A stretch of DNA of 33,446 nucleotides from JABSQH01 sp039194665 (lineage in GTDB: Bacteria; Actinomycetota; Acidimicrobiia; Acidimicrobiales; Ilumatobacteraceae), in the NCBI GenBank assembly GCA_039194665.1, contig JBCCVW010000025.1, forward strand, positions 1 to 33,446, given 5' to 3'. Each line of letters opens with the position of its first letter. Within the stretch, counting starts at the first letter, position 1. The notes beneath the pieces were generated by a model. The model saw only the letters and a list, made by a program, of their open reading frames with translations, did no database searches and was not told where the DNA came from. The translations under genes were made by a program, and so were the position numbers. Positions 24,408 through 32,181 of this stretch are shown piece by piece.

Positions 24408-25648
24408 GCGACCCCAACCTCCCGCCACCGCTCCCCGGGCAGGGCGCCGGCGATGCACGCGGCGATGCCGGTTTCGCCAGCCCGCCCGACCTGCCAACGC
24501 AGGGCCCCGGGCCGGAGCAACCCGACGATCCCGAGTCGCTCGCGCTCACCCACGACACCGAAGCCAGCCGTACGTATCCCTGTCGAGCCTGCGGTGGCGA
24601 GCTGCACTACGACATCAAGTTGCAGATGCTCAAGTGTGCGCACTGCGGGGCAACGGAGGATTTGCGCGAGGTCGAGGGCGCGGTCGAGGAGAAGGATCTC
24701 CGTGAGGCGCTGGCCCTCATTCGTGCCGGCGCGATGACGCACTCCGCGGCGTTCCTGCCCGACGAGAAAGAGATCGTGTGCCAGAACTGTGGGGGCCACA
24801 CCACGTTCTCCGGAAGCCTGACCGCCACGATGTGCCCGTACTGCGCCACCCCCATCCAGCGCGACGATGTGCACGCCGCACCCGAGCGACTCCCCGTCGA
24901 CGGTGTACTGCCCTTTGAGGTTCCCGAGGACCGTGCCCGGGATCTGATCGAAGAGTGGATCAACAGCCGCTGGTTCGCGCCGTCGGAGTTCAAGAAGTAC
25001 AACCGCACCGGCTCGTTCGCCAGCGTGTACGCCGCCTATTTCACCTACGACGCCGACACGCTCACGTCGTACCGCGGCCGCCGCGGCGACCACTACACGG
25101 TCACGGTCGGCTCCGGCGACAACCGGCGTACCGAGGTGCGAACCCGTTGGCGTTCGGCCGCCGGCCAGGTACACAACCTGTTCGACGACGTGACCGTGTT
25201 CGCCAACACCGGGCTCGACGGATCGCGCATCGCCAAGCTCGAACCATGGCCGACCGAGCGATCCAAGCCGTACTCGGCCGAGTACGTCGCCGGCCACCTG
25301 GCCCGTACGTACGACCACGACGTCGAGGAGTGCCTCCCCGAGGCGACATCGCGGATGGAGTCCGAGATCCGCTCCGACGTACGCCGCGACATCGGCGGCG
25401 ACGTGCAGGAGATCCATTCGATGAACGTCGACTGGCGCACGATGACCTACAAGCACCTCCTGCTGCCGATTTGGCTGCTCACCGTGATCTACGAGCAGCG
25501 CCCCTTTCAGGTGTACATCAACGGCGTCACCGGCGAGGTCCACGGCGAACGGCCGTACAGCAAGGTCAAGATCGCCCTCGCCGTCGGCGTGGCGCTGGCC
25601 ATTCTGATCACGATCCTCGTCATCTACACGGCGTCGGGAGGGAGTTAG
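24404..25648 (+). CDS. Double zinc-ribbon membrane protein (YdjG-like)
   Basis: 414 residues. A Pro/Gly-rich N terminus (NLPPPLPGQ) precedes two zinc ribbons: Cys60/63 with Cys78/81 (CRACG and CAHCG), and Cys126/129 with Cys144/147 (CQNCG and CPYC). The middle domain begins at LPFEVPEDRARDLIEEWINSRWFAPSEFKK and continues through Tyr-rich strands (YAAYFTYDADTLTSYRGRRGD). It includes LLPIWLLTVIYEQRPFQVYINGVTGEVHGERP, a pattern common in TFIIB-type zinc-ribbon membrane proteins. A single transmembrane helix closes it (KIALAVGVALAILITILVIY). It is translationally coupled to the SPFH gene and is followed 2 bases later by a small membrane protein. It resembles YdjG of the Bacillus phage-shock operon; the biochemical role is unknown. 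Confidence 0.82.
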   Translation: MSDPNLPPPLPGQGAGDARGDAGFASPPDLPTQGPGPEQPDDPESLALTHDTEASRTYPCRACGGELHYDIKLQMLKCAHCGATEDLREVEGAVEEKDLREALALIRAGAMTHSAAFLPDEKEIVCQNCGGHTTFSGSLTATMCPYCATPIQRDDVHAAPERLPVDGVLPFEVPEDRARDLIEEWINSRWFAPSEFKKYNRTGSFASVYAAYFTYDADTLTSYRGRRGDHYTVTVGSGDNRRTEVRTRWRSAAGQVHNLFDDVTVFANTGLDGSRIAKLEPWPTERSKPYSAEYVAGHLARTYDHDVEECLPEATSRMESEIRSDVRRDIGGDVQEIHSMNVDWRTMTYKHLLLPIWLLTVIYEQRPFQVYINGVTGEVHGERPYSKVKIALAVGVALAILITILVIYTASGGS

Positions 25649-25653
25649 CGGTG
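25636..25653 (+). promoter_or_regulatory. Ribosome binding site for the gene at 25651
   Basis: GGGAGGGAG (25636-25644) sits 6 nt before GTG 25651 at the very end of the zinc-ribbon gene. It supports a GTG start for a short gene whose frame is open well upstream. Confidence 0.6.
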
Positions 25654-26208
25654 GGGACCGTCATTACCGTTGCGCTCCTCGTCGCCGTCGGGGCGGTCGT
25701 TGCATTCGGGGTGGCGCTGGCGGTGCGCGGCAAGCGGGAGTACGACACGGCAAACGAGATCGTTCCCGGCGTACCGAGCGCGGCGCCCGACTCGTGGGCC
25801 GGGGCTCACTCTCCCGAAGCCAAGATGCACCGCCGTCTGCGCGACGCTGTCGGCGCGCTACGCGCCAACCCGAACGTCGCCGAGCACGGGCTGACCGACT
25901 CCACCGCGGCGCTCGAACGCGAAGCACTGGCGATCGACGAACGGCTGATCGCCGCCGCGGCGTTGCCGGAGCGTACTCGTGGCGATGCTGTCGCCGGGTT
26001 CGAGCCGTTGGTCGCCGGGTTCGAGGATGCGGTCACCGACCTCGTCACCAGTGTGCAGGTCGCCGACAGCCGCGAGCTGGTCGAACGCGCAGTCAGCGAC
26101 GCCGATCTACGGCTACAAGCGTTGGCCGAGGCGCGTGCGGAGGTGGAGCGCATCGACCGCCAGCAATCGGGCCAGCTCGACGACCCACCTCCGGGATCTG
26201 CGCCGTAG
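25651..26208 (+). CDS. Small membrane-anchored helical protein of unknown function
   Basis: 185 residues from GTG 25651. An N-terminal membrane helix (VITVALLVAVGAVVAFGVALAV) is followed by RGKREYD and a cytoplasmic-looking, mostly helical and acidic domain. It includes AKMHRRLRDAVGALRANP, ALEREALAIDERLIAAAAL and a C-terminal coiled-coil-like stretch (LRLQALAEARAEVERIDRQQ), ending in a Pro-rich tail. I do not recognise the family. It is the third gene of a tight set with the SPFH and zinc-ribbon genes, only 2 bases after the latter, and may occupy the position of Bacillus ydjH, though I cannot show homology. A structural part of the same membrane complex is the simplest guess. Confidence 0.7.
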   Translation: MGTVITVALLVAVGAVVAFGVALAVRGKREYDTANEIVPGVPSAAPDSWAGAHSPEAKMHRRLRDAVGALRANPNVAEHGLTDSTAALEREALAIDERLIAAAALPERTRGDAVAGFEPLVAGFEDAVTDLVTSVQVADSRELVERAVSDADLRLQALAEARAEVERIDRQQSGQLDDPPPGSAP

Positions 26209-26220
26209 CCTCAGCGGTCG

Positions 26221-26925
26221 ATGACCGACCGCTCGTGGGACACCGGTGCGCTGCCGCAAGGCGAGGCCAAAGTCGTCGCCGTGCGTGACATGTTCGACGC
26301 GATCGCGCCGCGCTACGACCGCCTGAATCGCATCATCTCGTTCCGCCTCGACGTGCGCTGGCGACACCGCGCGGTGCGCGAGCTGGCCTTGCGGCCCGGC
26401 TCGCTGGTGATCGACCTGGCCAGCGGCACCGGCGATCTGTGCATCGACCTACAGGCGGCAGGCCTCGTGCCGCTCTCGTTCGACCTGAGCTTCGGAATGC
26501 TCTCCGCCGACCGTTCCGGCGCACCACTGGTACAAGCAGACATCCTGCGGTTGCCCCTTCCCGCTGGCGCCGTCGACGGCGTCACCTGCGGGTTCGCGCT
26601 CCGCAACCTACTCGACCTCGATGCCTTCTTCGGCGAGCTGGCACGTGTCACCCGCACGGGCGGGCGGATCGCCTTGCTCGACGTCGGCATCCCACACAAC
26701 ACCATGGTGCGCTGGGGCAACGACATCTACTTCGGACGGGTCGTGCCGCGTATCGGTGCGCTGCTGTCGGACGGTGCGGCGTATCGCTACCTGCCCAAGA
26801 GCGTCGAGTACCTCCCGCCGCCCGACGACATGGTCGCCTCGTTGACCGCAGCCGGCTTCAACGACGTGCAACACAGCCAACTCAGCGGCGGCCTGACCCA
26901 GCTCCTCACCGGCACCCGCCGCTGA
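26221..26925 (+). CDS. menG: Demethylmenaquinone methyltransferase
   Basis: 234 residues, class I SAM-dependent methyltransferase of the UbiE/MenG family, the last step of menaquinone synthesis (C-methylation of demethylmenaquinone). Signatures: VRDMFDAIAPRYDRLNRIISFRLDVRWRH at the N terminus, SAM motif I VIDLASGTGDL (about 65-75), VTCGFALRNL, a post-III segment GGRIALLDVG, and the C-terminal YRYLPKSVEYLPPPDDM typical of UbiE/MenG. The neighbouring men genes support MenG rather than ubiquinone specificity, as does the actinobacterial setting. It starts 12 bases after the preceding gene and overlaps menF by TGATG, so menG and menF are coupled. Confidence 0.93.
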   Translation: MTDRSWDTGALPQGEAKVVAVRDMFDAIAPRYDRLNRIISFRLDVRWRHRAVRELALRPGSLVIDLASGTGDLCIDLQAAGLVPLSFDLSFGMLSADRSGAPLVQADILRLPLPAGAVDGVTCGFALRNLLDLDAFFGELARVTRTGGRIALLDVGIPHNTMVRWGNDIYFGRVVPRIGALLSDGAAYRYLPKSVEYLPPPDDMVASLTAAGFNDVQHSQLSGGLTQLLTGTRR

Positions 26926-28142
26926 TGCGCGCCGTCACGCGCCTGCTCTCCGAACTCGACGGGGGACCCGCCGGCGTCGATCTCAACGACGTCGCCCGCG
27001 GCGATGGGATGCTCTTCGTGCAGAGCCGAATCGGCGTCGCCGGACGCGGTGTCGCCGCCCGTGGCGATCGCACGAGTATCGAGTCCATCCTGGCCGGCAT
27101 CGACCACGACACGACCGTGCCGGAGGTCAGCCCGCTGGCGATCGGCGTGCTGGGCTTCGAACCCCGTGATACCGGCGAGCTGGTGGTCCCCGAGGTCGCG
27201 GTGCGCCGGCTCCCCGACGATCGAGTAGCGGTGACCACGATCGACGGAACAGACTGGCGTCCCGCCCTTGCCGCGCCACCGGACGCCGCCACCAGCGTCG
27301 GCGCGTTCACGGTCGCTCCCGAGGCGGTCGAGCGCTATCTCGCAGCCGTGACGGCCGCACGCGATGCCGTGCGCGCCGGTGACCTCACCAAGGCGGTGAT
27401 CGCGCGTCCAATCCATGTCGCCAGCGATGCGCCCATCGATGTGCACGCGGTCCTCCGCCGTCTGCGGGCAGCGTTCGGTTCGAGCTACCGCTACTCGTTC
27501 GATGGACTCGTCGGGGCCTCGCCGGAGCTGCTGGTGGAGGTCGAGCGCTCGAACGAGGAGGACCCCGTGACGGTCGTGCGTTCGCACCCGCTCGCCGGCA
27601 CGGCGCCGCGCACCGGCGATCCTGAGCGCGACGCAGTGATCGCCGCCGAGTTGACCGACAGCACCAAGAACCAGGTCGAGCACCGGGTCGTCATCGACGT
27701 CGTCCACGACACCTTGCTGCCCTACGCCAGCTACCTCGACTGGGAACCCGAGCCGTCGATCGTCACCGTGGCCAACGTGCAGCACCTCGGCACGCGGATG
27801 GAAGGCGTGCTCTCCGATCCCGCTCCCTCGGTCCTCCCCTTAGCCCGAGCACTCGCCCCGACCCCTGCCCTCGGCGGCCATCCTCGGGACGAGGCGATCG
27901 ACTTGATCACCGCACATGAGGGTTTCACTCGCAGCCGCTACGGCGGCGCGGTGGGCTGGGTTGACGCCGCGGGCAACGGCACCTGGGCGGTGACCATCCG
28001 GTGCGCCGAGTTCTCACCGGACCGATGCTCGGCACGCCTCGTCGCCGGCGGAGGAATCGTCGCCGACAGCGAGCCGGACGCCGAACTCGCTGAAACGCAG
28101 GCCAAGTTTCAAGCGATGCTCGGCGCCATCATCCGCCCGTAG
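26925..28142 (+). CDS. menF: Isochorismate synthase
   Basis: 405 residues. It isomerises chorismate to isochorismate, the first committed step of menaquinone synthesis. The chorismate-binding domain fills the C-terminal two thirds: LTKAVIARPIHV with the general-base Lys region, YRYSFDGLVGASPELLVEV, RSHPLAGTAPR, ELTDSTKNQVEHRVVIDVV, VQHLGTRMEG, LAPTPALGGHPRDEAI and SRYGGAVGWVDAAGNGTWAVTIRC. The N-terminal ~130 residues are poorly conserved, as usual. ATG 26925 shares a base with the menG stop. Other family members (salicylate synthase, EntC) are possible by sequence, but the men context decides. It ends one base from the stop of the convergent menD. Confidence 0.92.
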   Translation: MRAVTRLLSELDGGPAGVDLNDVARGDGMLFVQSRIGVAGRGVAARGDRTSIESILAGIDHDTTVPEVSPLAIGVLGFEPRDTGELVVPEVAVRRLPDDRVAVTTIDGTDWRPALAAPPDAATSVGAFTVAPEAVERYLAAVTAARDAVRAGDLTKAVIARPIHVASDAPIDVHAVLRRLRAAFGSSYRYSFDGLVGASPELLVEVERSNEEDPVTVVRSHPLAGTAPRTGDPERDAVIAAELTDSTKNQVEHRVVIDVVHDTLLPYASYLDWEPEPSIVTVANVQHLGTRMEGVLSDPAPSVLPLARALAPTPALGGHPRDEAIDLITAHEGFTRSRYGGAVGWVDAAGNGTWAVTIRCAEFSPDRCSARLVAGGGIVADSEPDAELAETQAKFQAMLGAIIRP

Positions 28143-28143
28143 C

Positions 28144-29811
28144 TCAGCCAACGCGACCGGAGCTGCTGGGGTCGATCGCCGCGGCGACCGCCTCGTGGAG
28201 GTCGGCGTGCACCGCAACGTTGGCACGACGATCGGTGGCCACCCGGGCGACCCACGGACCAGGCATGCGCAGCTGCTCGATGAGCGCATTCGGAGTGGCG
28301 ATGTCGACGGTGGGCACCCCGTGCGCCGCGGCGAGGGCCAGTGCATCGGCGCCATGTGGCGTCCCGAACAGCTGCTCGAATTGCTCATCGGACAATTGGC
28401 CCGCCTGGGGCAAGAACGAGAAGATCCCGCCGCCGTCGTTGTCGATCACCACGACTCGCAGATCGGCACCGCGGGCGGTGAGCGTCACGAGGGCATTCGC
28501 ATCGTGGATTAACGCGATGTCGCCGAGGAGCACGAGTGAGGGGACTCCGTCGAGGCAGCGTCCCAGCGCGGTGGACATCGTGCCGTCGATCCCATTCGCC
28601 CCGCGGTTGCACCACGCCGTCGCCGCAGGCCCGCCGAACCATTCGAGATCGCGCACCGGCATCGATGAAGCAACGGTGACCCGTGCATCGGGCGGTCGAT
28701 GCGCGGCGACGATGCGCGCCACGCCGGGTTCGGTCAGGTGCCCGGCCGCCTCGAACTCGTCGAGCAGGGCGCCGGCTGCAGCACGGGCCCGCTCCTCGGC
28801 ACGCCGCCAGCGCGCCGCCCATGGTGTTCCCGTCGCCCCGGCGTCGACCGCAGCGAGCACCTGGTCGATCGAACAGTGCGCAGTCACGTCCAGTCCGGGG
28901 TCGATCCTGCCCGGCCCACCGACCTGCACAAGTGACGCTCCAGCGGCAACGGCCCGCGAGGTCCACTCGACGAGCACGCGCGACGCCGCAGGTCGCCCGA
29001 TGCGCACGATGCTCGTTGGTAGATGGTCGTTGGCAAACGGACCATGGCGCAGGACCGCATCGGCCATCGTGATCGCGCCGTCGTTGCGCACCCGCGAGAG
29101 CGGGTCGGCGATCAGCGGCCAATCAGTCCGTTGCGCGAGCTGCCGCACCTGCTCAGGAGCGACGAGGCTGCGTCCGCCCGCGAGGATCACGCCGCGCGGT
29201 TGATCGAAGCCGGCTGGCACGGGGTCGTGATGGTGCTCGGGGCGAGCGCGTGAGACGGGTGCACTCGCCGCGGGAAGCCCGTCGGGGTCGGCGGCAAGTG
29301 GCTCGCGAAACTGCAGATTGACCTGCACCGGACCCTCAGCGGCACGCTGCCACGCGTCGCTGGCCCGCTGTCGCCATGCGCCCGACTCGGCGATTGCGGC
29401 GTCGCCCAGATCGAACATCGCCCGGGTGTAGACGCCGAAGATCCCCGGCTGGTCGATCGTCTGCGGAGCGCCCACCCCGCGCAACTCGGCTGGGCGGTCT
29501 GCGGTGAGCACGATCATCGGGATCTGTGAGAGGTGTGCTTCGATCACAGCCGGCAAGAAGTGAGCGACGGCCGTACCGCTGGTGCACAGCAGGAGCGCGG
29601 GCGGACCGTCGATGCCAAGTCCGAGGGCGACGAAGCCGGCGGCGCGTTCGTCGTGGACCACGTGTACGGCGACGTCGTCGCGGCGAGCGACAGCCAGCGC
29701 CATCGGAGTCGAACGCGAGCCCGGGGCGACCACCGCATGACGAACCCCGAGGCGCACCCACTCGTCGACCAACGTGGCGGCGAACGTCGCCTGTCTCCGT
29801 GCATGGGTCAT
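28144..29811 (-). CDS. menD: SEPHCHC synthase
   Basis: 555 residues from ATG 29811. A thiamine-diphosphate enzyme joining isochorismate with 2-oxoglutarate to give 2-succinyl-5-enolpyruvyl-6-hydroxy-3-cyclohexene-1-carboxylate. N-terminal domain: LGVRHAVVAPGSRSTPMALA and VHVVHDERAAGFVALGLG, with the conserved Glu that activates the cofactor; then CTSGTAVAHFLPAVIEA and LTADRPAELRGVGAPQTIDQ. The cofactor-binding C-terminal domain has NRGANGIDGTMSTALG, GDIALIHDANAL and VVVIDNDGGGIFSFLPQ. The start with TATGGT 8 nt upstream is preferred over the in-frame codon at 29835. It is the only men gene here transcribed toward menF, and its start region is shared divergently with the DsbA-like gene. Confidence 0.95.
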   Translation of the reverse strand: MTHARRQATFAATLVDEWVRLGVRHAVVAPGSRSTPMALAVARRDDVAVHVVHDERAAGFVALGLGIDGPPALLLCTSGTAVAHFLPAVIEAHLSQIPMIVLTADRPAELRGVGAPQTIDQPGIFGVYTRAMFDLGDAAIAESGAWRQRASDAWQRAAEGPVQVNLQFREPLAADPDGLPAASAPVSRARPEHHHDPVPAGFDQPRGVILAGGRSLVAPEQVRQLAQRTDWPLIADPLSRVRNDGAITMADAVLRHGPFANDHLPTSIVRIGRPAASRVLVEWTSRAVAAGASLVQVGGPGRIDPGLDVTAHCSIDQVLAAVDAGATGTPWAARWRRAEERARAAAGALLDEFEAAGHLTEPGVARIVAAHRPPDARVTVASSMPVRDLEWFGGPAATAWCNRGANGIDGTMSTALGRCLDGVPSLVLLGDIALIHDANALVTLTARGADLRVVVIDNDGGGIFSFLPQAGQLSDEQFEQLFGTPHGADALALAAAHGVPTVDIATPNALIEQLRMPGPWVARVATDRRANVAVHADLHEAVAAAIDPSSSGRVG

Positions 29812-29825
29812 CGACGCCGACCATA
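29809..29825 (-). promoter_or_regulatory. Leaderless-type -10 element of menD
   Basis: On the minus strand TATGGT (29825-29820) lies 8 nt before ATG 29811. It is only 15 bases from the -10 element of the divergent DsbA-like gene, so the two promoters probably interfere or are co-regulated. Confidence 0.5.
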
Positions 29826-29840
29826 CGGTGCACATCGGCC

Positions 29841-29855
29841 TAGCGTGGTGCTGTG
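29841..29855 (+). promoter_or_regulatory. Leaderless-type -10 element of the DsbA/FrnE-like gene
   Basis: TAGCGT (29841-29846) is exactly 6 nt before GTG 29853 with no Shine-Dalgarno sequence. The block TAGCGTGGT is identical to the one before uppS. Confidence 0.55.
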
Positions 29856-30566
29856 GACCACGCCGACACCGATCCGTCCCGCTCCAACACCGCCGGAGAA
29901 CGCCCGACCATCACGGTGGAGATCTACTCCGACGTGGTGTGTCCTTGGTGTTACATCGGCAAGCGCAAGTTCGAGGACGGGTTGGCCCAGTTCCGCGCCG
30001 AGTTCGGCGACCACGTCGACATCGACGTGACGTACCGTCCGTTCCAGCTCGATCCGACTGCGAGCCCGGGGCGGTCCGGTCCGGTGTTCGACGCGTACGC
30101 CAAGAAGTTCGGGGGACCTGAGCGAGCCCGGGAGATCATCGACCACGTCACGTCGACCGCAGCCGATGCTGGCATCGAGTTCCGCATGGACCGCGCCGTG
30201 CGAGCCAACACCTTGCTCGCCCATCGACTGTTGTGGCTCAGTGAGCAGTCCGACTCGCCAATCCCGCAGGACGCGATGAAGGAGCGGCTGTTGCGCGCCT
30301 ACTTCCACGACGGCATCGACATCGGCGACCCCGATGCGCTCGCCGACCTCGCCGCAGTGGAGGGCTTCGATCGTGACGAAGTGCTGGCGTTCTTCGACAG
30401 CGACCGTGGCGACGCCGAGGTCGCAGCCGAGCTCCGCGGGGCCGCCGAGCGCGGCGTCACCGCCGTACCGACGTTCGTGTTCAACGACGCGTGGGCCGTG
30501 CCCGGTGCACAAGAGCCTGAAACGTACGCCCGGGTGCTGGCCAAGATGGCCACCAACGCTGGCTGA
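29853..30566 (+). CDS. DsbA-family oxidoreductase, FrnE-like
   Basis: 237 residues. Thioredoxin fold with a helical insertion and active-site motif CPWC (Cys30-Cys33 in IYSDVVCPWCYIGKRKFE). Later marks are YRPFQLDPTA, the helical insertion (ANTLLAHRLLWLSEQ, MKERLLRAYFHDGIDIGD) and the cis-Pro loop GVTAVPTFVFND. There is no signal peptide, so it is cytoplasmic, as for FrnE, a disulfide isomerase linked to oxidative-stress tolerance in Deinococcus and named from polyketide clusters. menH starts 1 base after its stop, so the two are transcribed together. A link to quinone metabolism is suggested only by position. Confidence 0.9.
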   Translation: MDHADTDPSRSNTAGERPTITVEIYSDVVCPWCYIGKRKFEDGLAQFRAEFGDHVDIDVTYRPFQLDPTASPGRSGPVFDAYAKKFGGPERAREIIDHVTSTAADAGIEFRMDRAVRANTLLAHRLLWLSEQSDSPIPQDAMKERLLRAYFHDGIDIGDPDALADLAAVEGFDRDEVLAFFDSDRGDAEVAAELRGAAERGVTAVPTFVFNDAWAVPGAQEPETYARVLAKMATNAG

Positions 30567-30567
30567 C

Positions 30568-31299
30568 GTGCGCATCGCGCTCGCCCACGGGTTCACCCAA
30601 ACCGCACGGTCGTGGGAGGTCGTCGCGCCCGCGTTGCAACGCCACCTCGGCGCATCGGCTGAGCTGGCCGCCGTCGACCTTCCCGGCCATGGCACCGCCA
30701 GCGACGTGCGCGCCGAGCTGTGGGGTTGTGCAGACCATCTGGTCGCCCATGGCGGCGAGGCGATCTATATCGGCTACTCGATGGGCGGGCGCGTCGCACT
30801 GCACGCGGCACTCGCCCATCCGACCGCGGTTCAAGGGCTGGTCCTGATCGGCGCAACGCCTGGCATCGACGACGAGGACGAACGGTTCGCGCGACGCGCC
30901 GCCGACCGTGGCCTCGCGACGCGTATCGAAGAGATCGGCGTCGACGCGTTCATCGACGAGTGGCTCGCCCTGCCGCTGTTCGCCGGCCTCTCCGCCGATG
31001 CGGCGATGCGCGACGATCGGCGTCGAAATCGGGCCCCTGATCTGGCGTCGTCGCTCCGACTCACGGGCACCGGTACGCAGAGCCCACTGTGGTCGCGCCT
31101 CGCCGACATCGATGCGCCGACCCTGGTGATCGTCGGCACCAACGATGAGAAGTTCACCGCGATCGGCGAGCGGATGTGTGCGGGTCTGCCAGCGGCCGAG
31201 CTCGTGATGGTCGACGACGCAGGCCACAGCGCGCACCTGGAACAGCCAGCCAGAACTGCGGCGGCGATCGGCGAGTGGATCGCCCGGGTCAGCCGCTGA
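30568..31299 (+). CDS. menH: Alpha/beta hydrolase, probable SHCHC synthase
   Basis: 243 residues from GTG 30568. MenH eliminates pyruvate from SEPHCHC to yield SHCHC. Fold marks: LAHGFTQTARSWEVVAPAL with the oxyanion segment, VDLPGHG, the nucleophile elbow YIGYSMGGR with Ser71, the late LVIVGTNDEKF carrying the acid, and His220 in DAGHSAHLEQP. The GYSMGGR elbow and LPGHG are typical of MenH. General alpha/beta hydrolases share most of these, so the assignment leans on the surrounding menD, menF, menG and menA genes. Translation is probably coupled to the DsbA-like gene (1-base gap). Its last 11 bases overlap convergent menA. Confidence 0.85.
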   Translation: MRIALAHGFTQTARSWEVVAPALQRHLGASAELAAVDLPGHGTASDVRAELWGCADHLVAHGGEAIYIGYSMGGRVALHAALAHPTAVQGLVLIGATPGIDDEDERFARRAADRGLATRIEEIGVDAFIDEWLALPLFAGLSADAAMRDDRRRNRAPDLASSLRLTGTGTQSPLWSRLADIDAPTLVIVGTNDEKFTAIGERMCAGLPAAELVMVDDAGHSAHLEQPARTAAAIGEWIARVSR

Positions 31300-32158
31300 G
31301 CGCCAACCCGATGGTTGCCGCGGCGCCGTACACCAGCTGCACTCGCCCCGTCGCTCCGAGCACCGCGATCAGCTGTGCCGCCCCCGCACCACCGAGCACG
31401 GTGCGCGCCGGGCCGATCGCCACCGGCAACGCAACCAGCCCAAGCAGCACCCAGGGCCGGTCGATCGCCACGATCGGCAACACGGCGAGTGCCACGACGA
31501 GCAGCGCCACGTACAGCCACCGTGTTGGTCGGTCTCCCAACCGTACGGCGAGTGTGCGCTTGCCGACCTCGCGATCGGTCGGGATGTCCCGCAAGTTGTT
31601 GATCACCAACAGCGCACACGCCAAGGCGCCGACCGCCGCACCCATCCACAACGACACCGCCGTGACCTGCTCGACGGCGGCATACGTTGTCCCCGCCGTA
31701 GCGACGAGGCCGAAGAAGACAAAGACGAAGAGTTCGCCGAGGCCGAGGTAGCCGTAGGGCTTGGGACCGCCCGTGTAGAACCAGCCTGCGGCAATCGCTG
31801 CTGCGCCGACGACCAACAACCACCACGATGTGGCGACGGCGATCGCCAGGCCCGCAAGTGCAGCGACGGCGAACGCGATGAGCGCCGCTCGTTTGACGCT
31901 GGCCGGTTCGGCCAGCCCACTCGCCACCAGCCGTGCCGGACCCACTCGAACGTCGTCGGTGCCACGGACGCCGTCGCTGTAGTCGTTGGCGTAGTTCACG
32001 CCGATCTGTAGGGCGATACTCACTACCAGCGCCGCCGCCACGCGCCACCACACGATGCCGTCGACCGACGTGCCAACGGCGCAGGCGGCGCCAACCGCCA
32101 CCGGAACAACGGCTGCGGGCAGCGTGCGTGGGCGCGCTCCGATCATCCAACGGTTCAT
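31289..32158 (-). CDS. menA: 1,4-dihydroxy-2-naphthoate polyprenyltransferase
   Basis: 289 residues from ATG 32158. An integral membrane UbiA-family enzyme that attaches the polyprenyl chain to dihydroxynaphthoate, giving demethylmenaquinone. The allylic diphosphate site NYANDYSDGVRGTDD (55-69) with Asp59/Asp62 is clear, and a second conserved region reads NNLRDIPTDREVGKRTLAVRLG. Eight to nine hydrophobic helices are evident from composition. The N-terminal ARPRTLPAAVVPV is the standard MenA opening. An upstream in-frame codon would add 16 residues unlike the family. It shares only 20 bases with the divergent amidase gene. Its substrate chain length depends on the cell's polyprenyl diphosphate synthases. 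Confidence 0.94.
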   Translation of the reverse strand: MNRWMIGARPRTLPAAVVPVAVGAACAVGTSVDGIVWWRVAAALVVSIALQIGVNYANDYSDGVRGTDDVRVGPARLVASGLAEPASVKRAALIAFAVAALAGLAIAVATSWWLLVVGAAAIAAGWFYTGGPKPYGYLGLGELFVFVFFGLVATAGTTYAAVEQVTAVSLWMGAAVGALACALLVINNLRDIPTDREVGKRTLAVRLGDRPTRWLYVALLVVALAVLPIVAIDRPWVLLGLVALPVAIGPARTVLGGAGAAQLIAVLGATGRVQLVYGAAATIGLALSG

Positions 32159-32166
32159 CGGTGCGC

Positions 32167-32181
32167 CATGATGGGCCGATG
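32167..32181 (+). promoter_or_regulatory. Possible leaderless -10 element of the amidase gene
   Basis: CATGAT (32167-32172), one base off TANNNT, is 6 nt before ATG 32179. It lies in the 20-base gap between divergent menA and the amidase gene. Confidence 0.35.
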
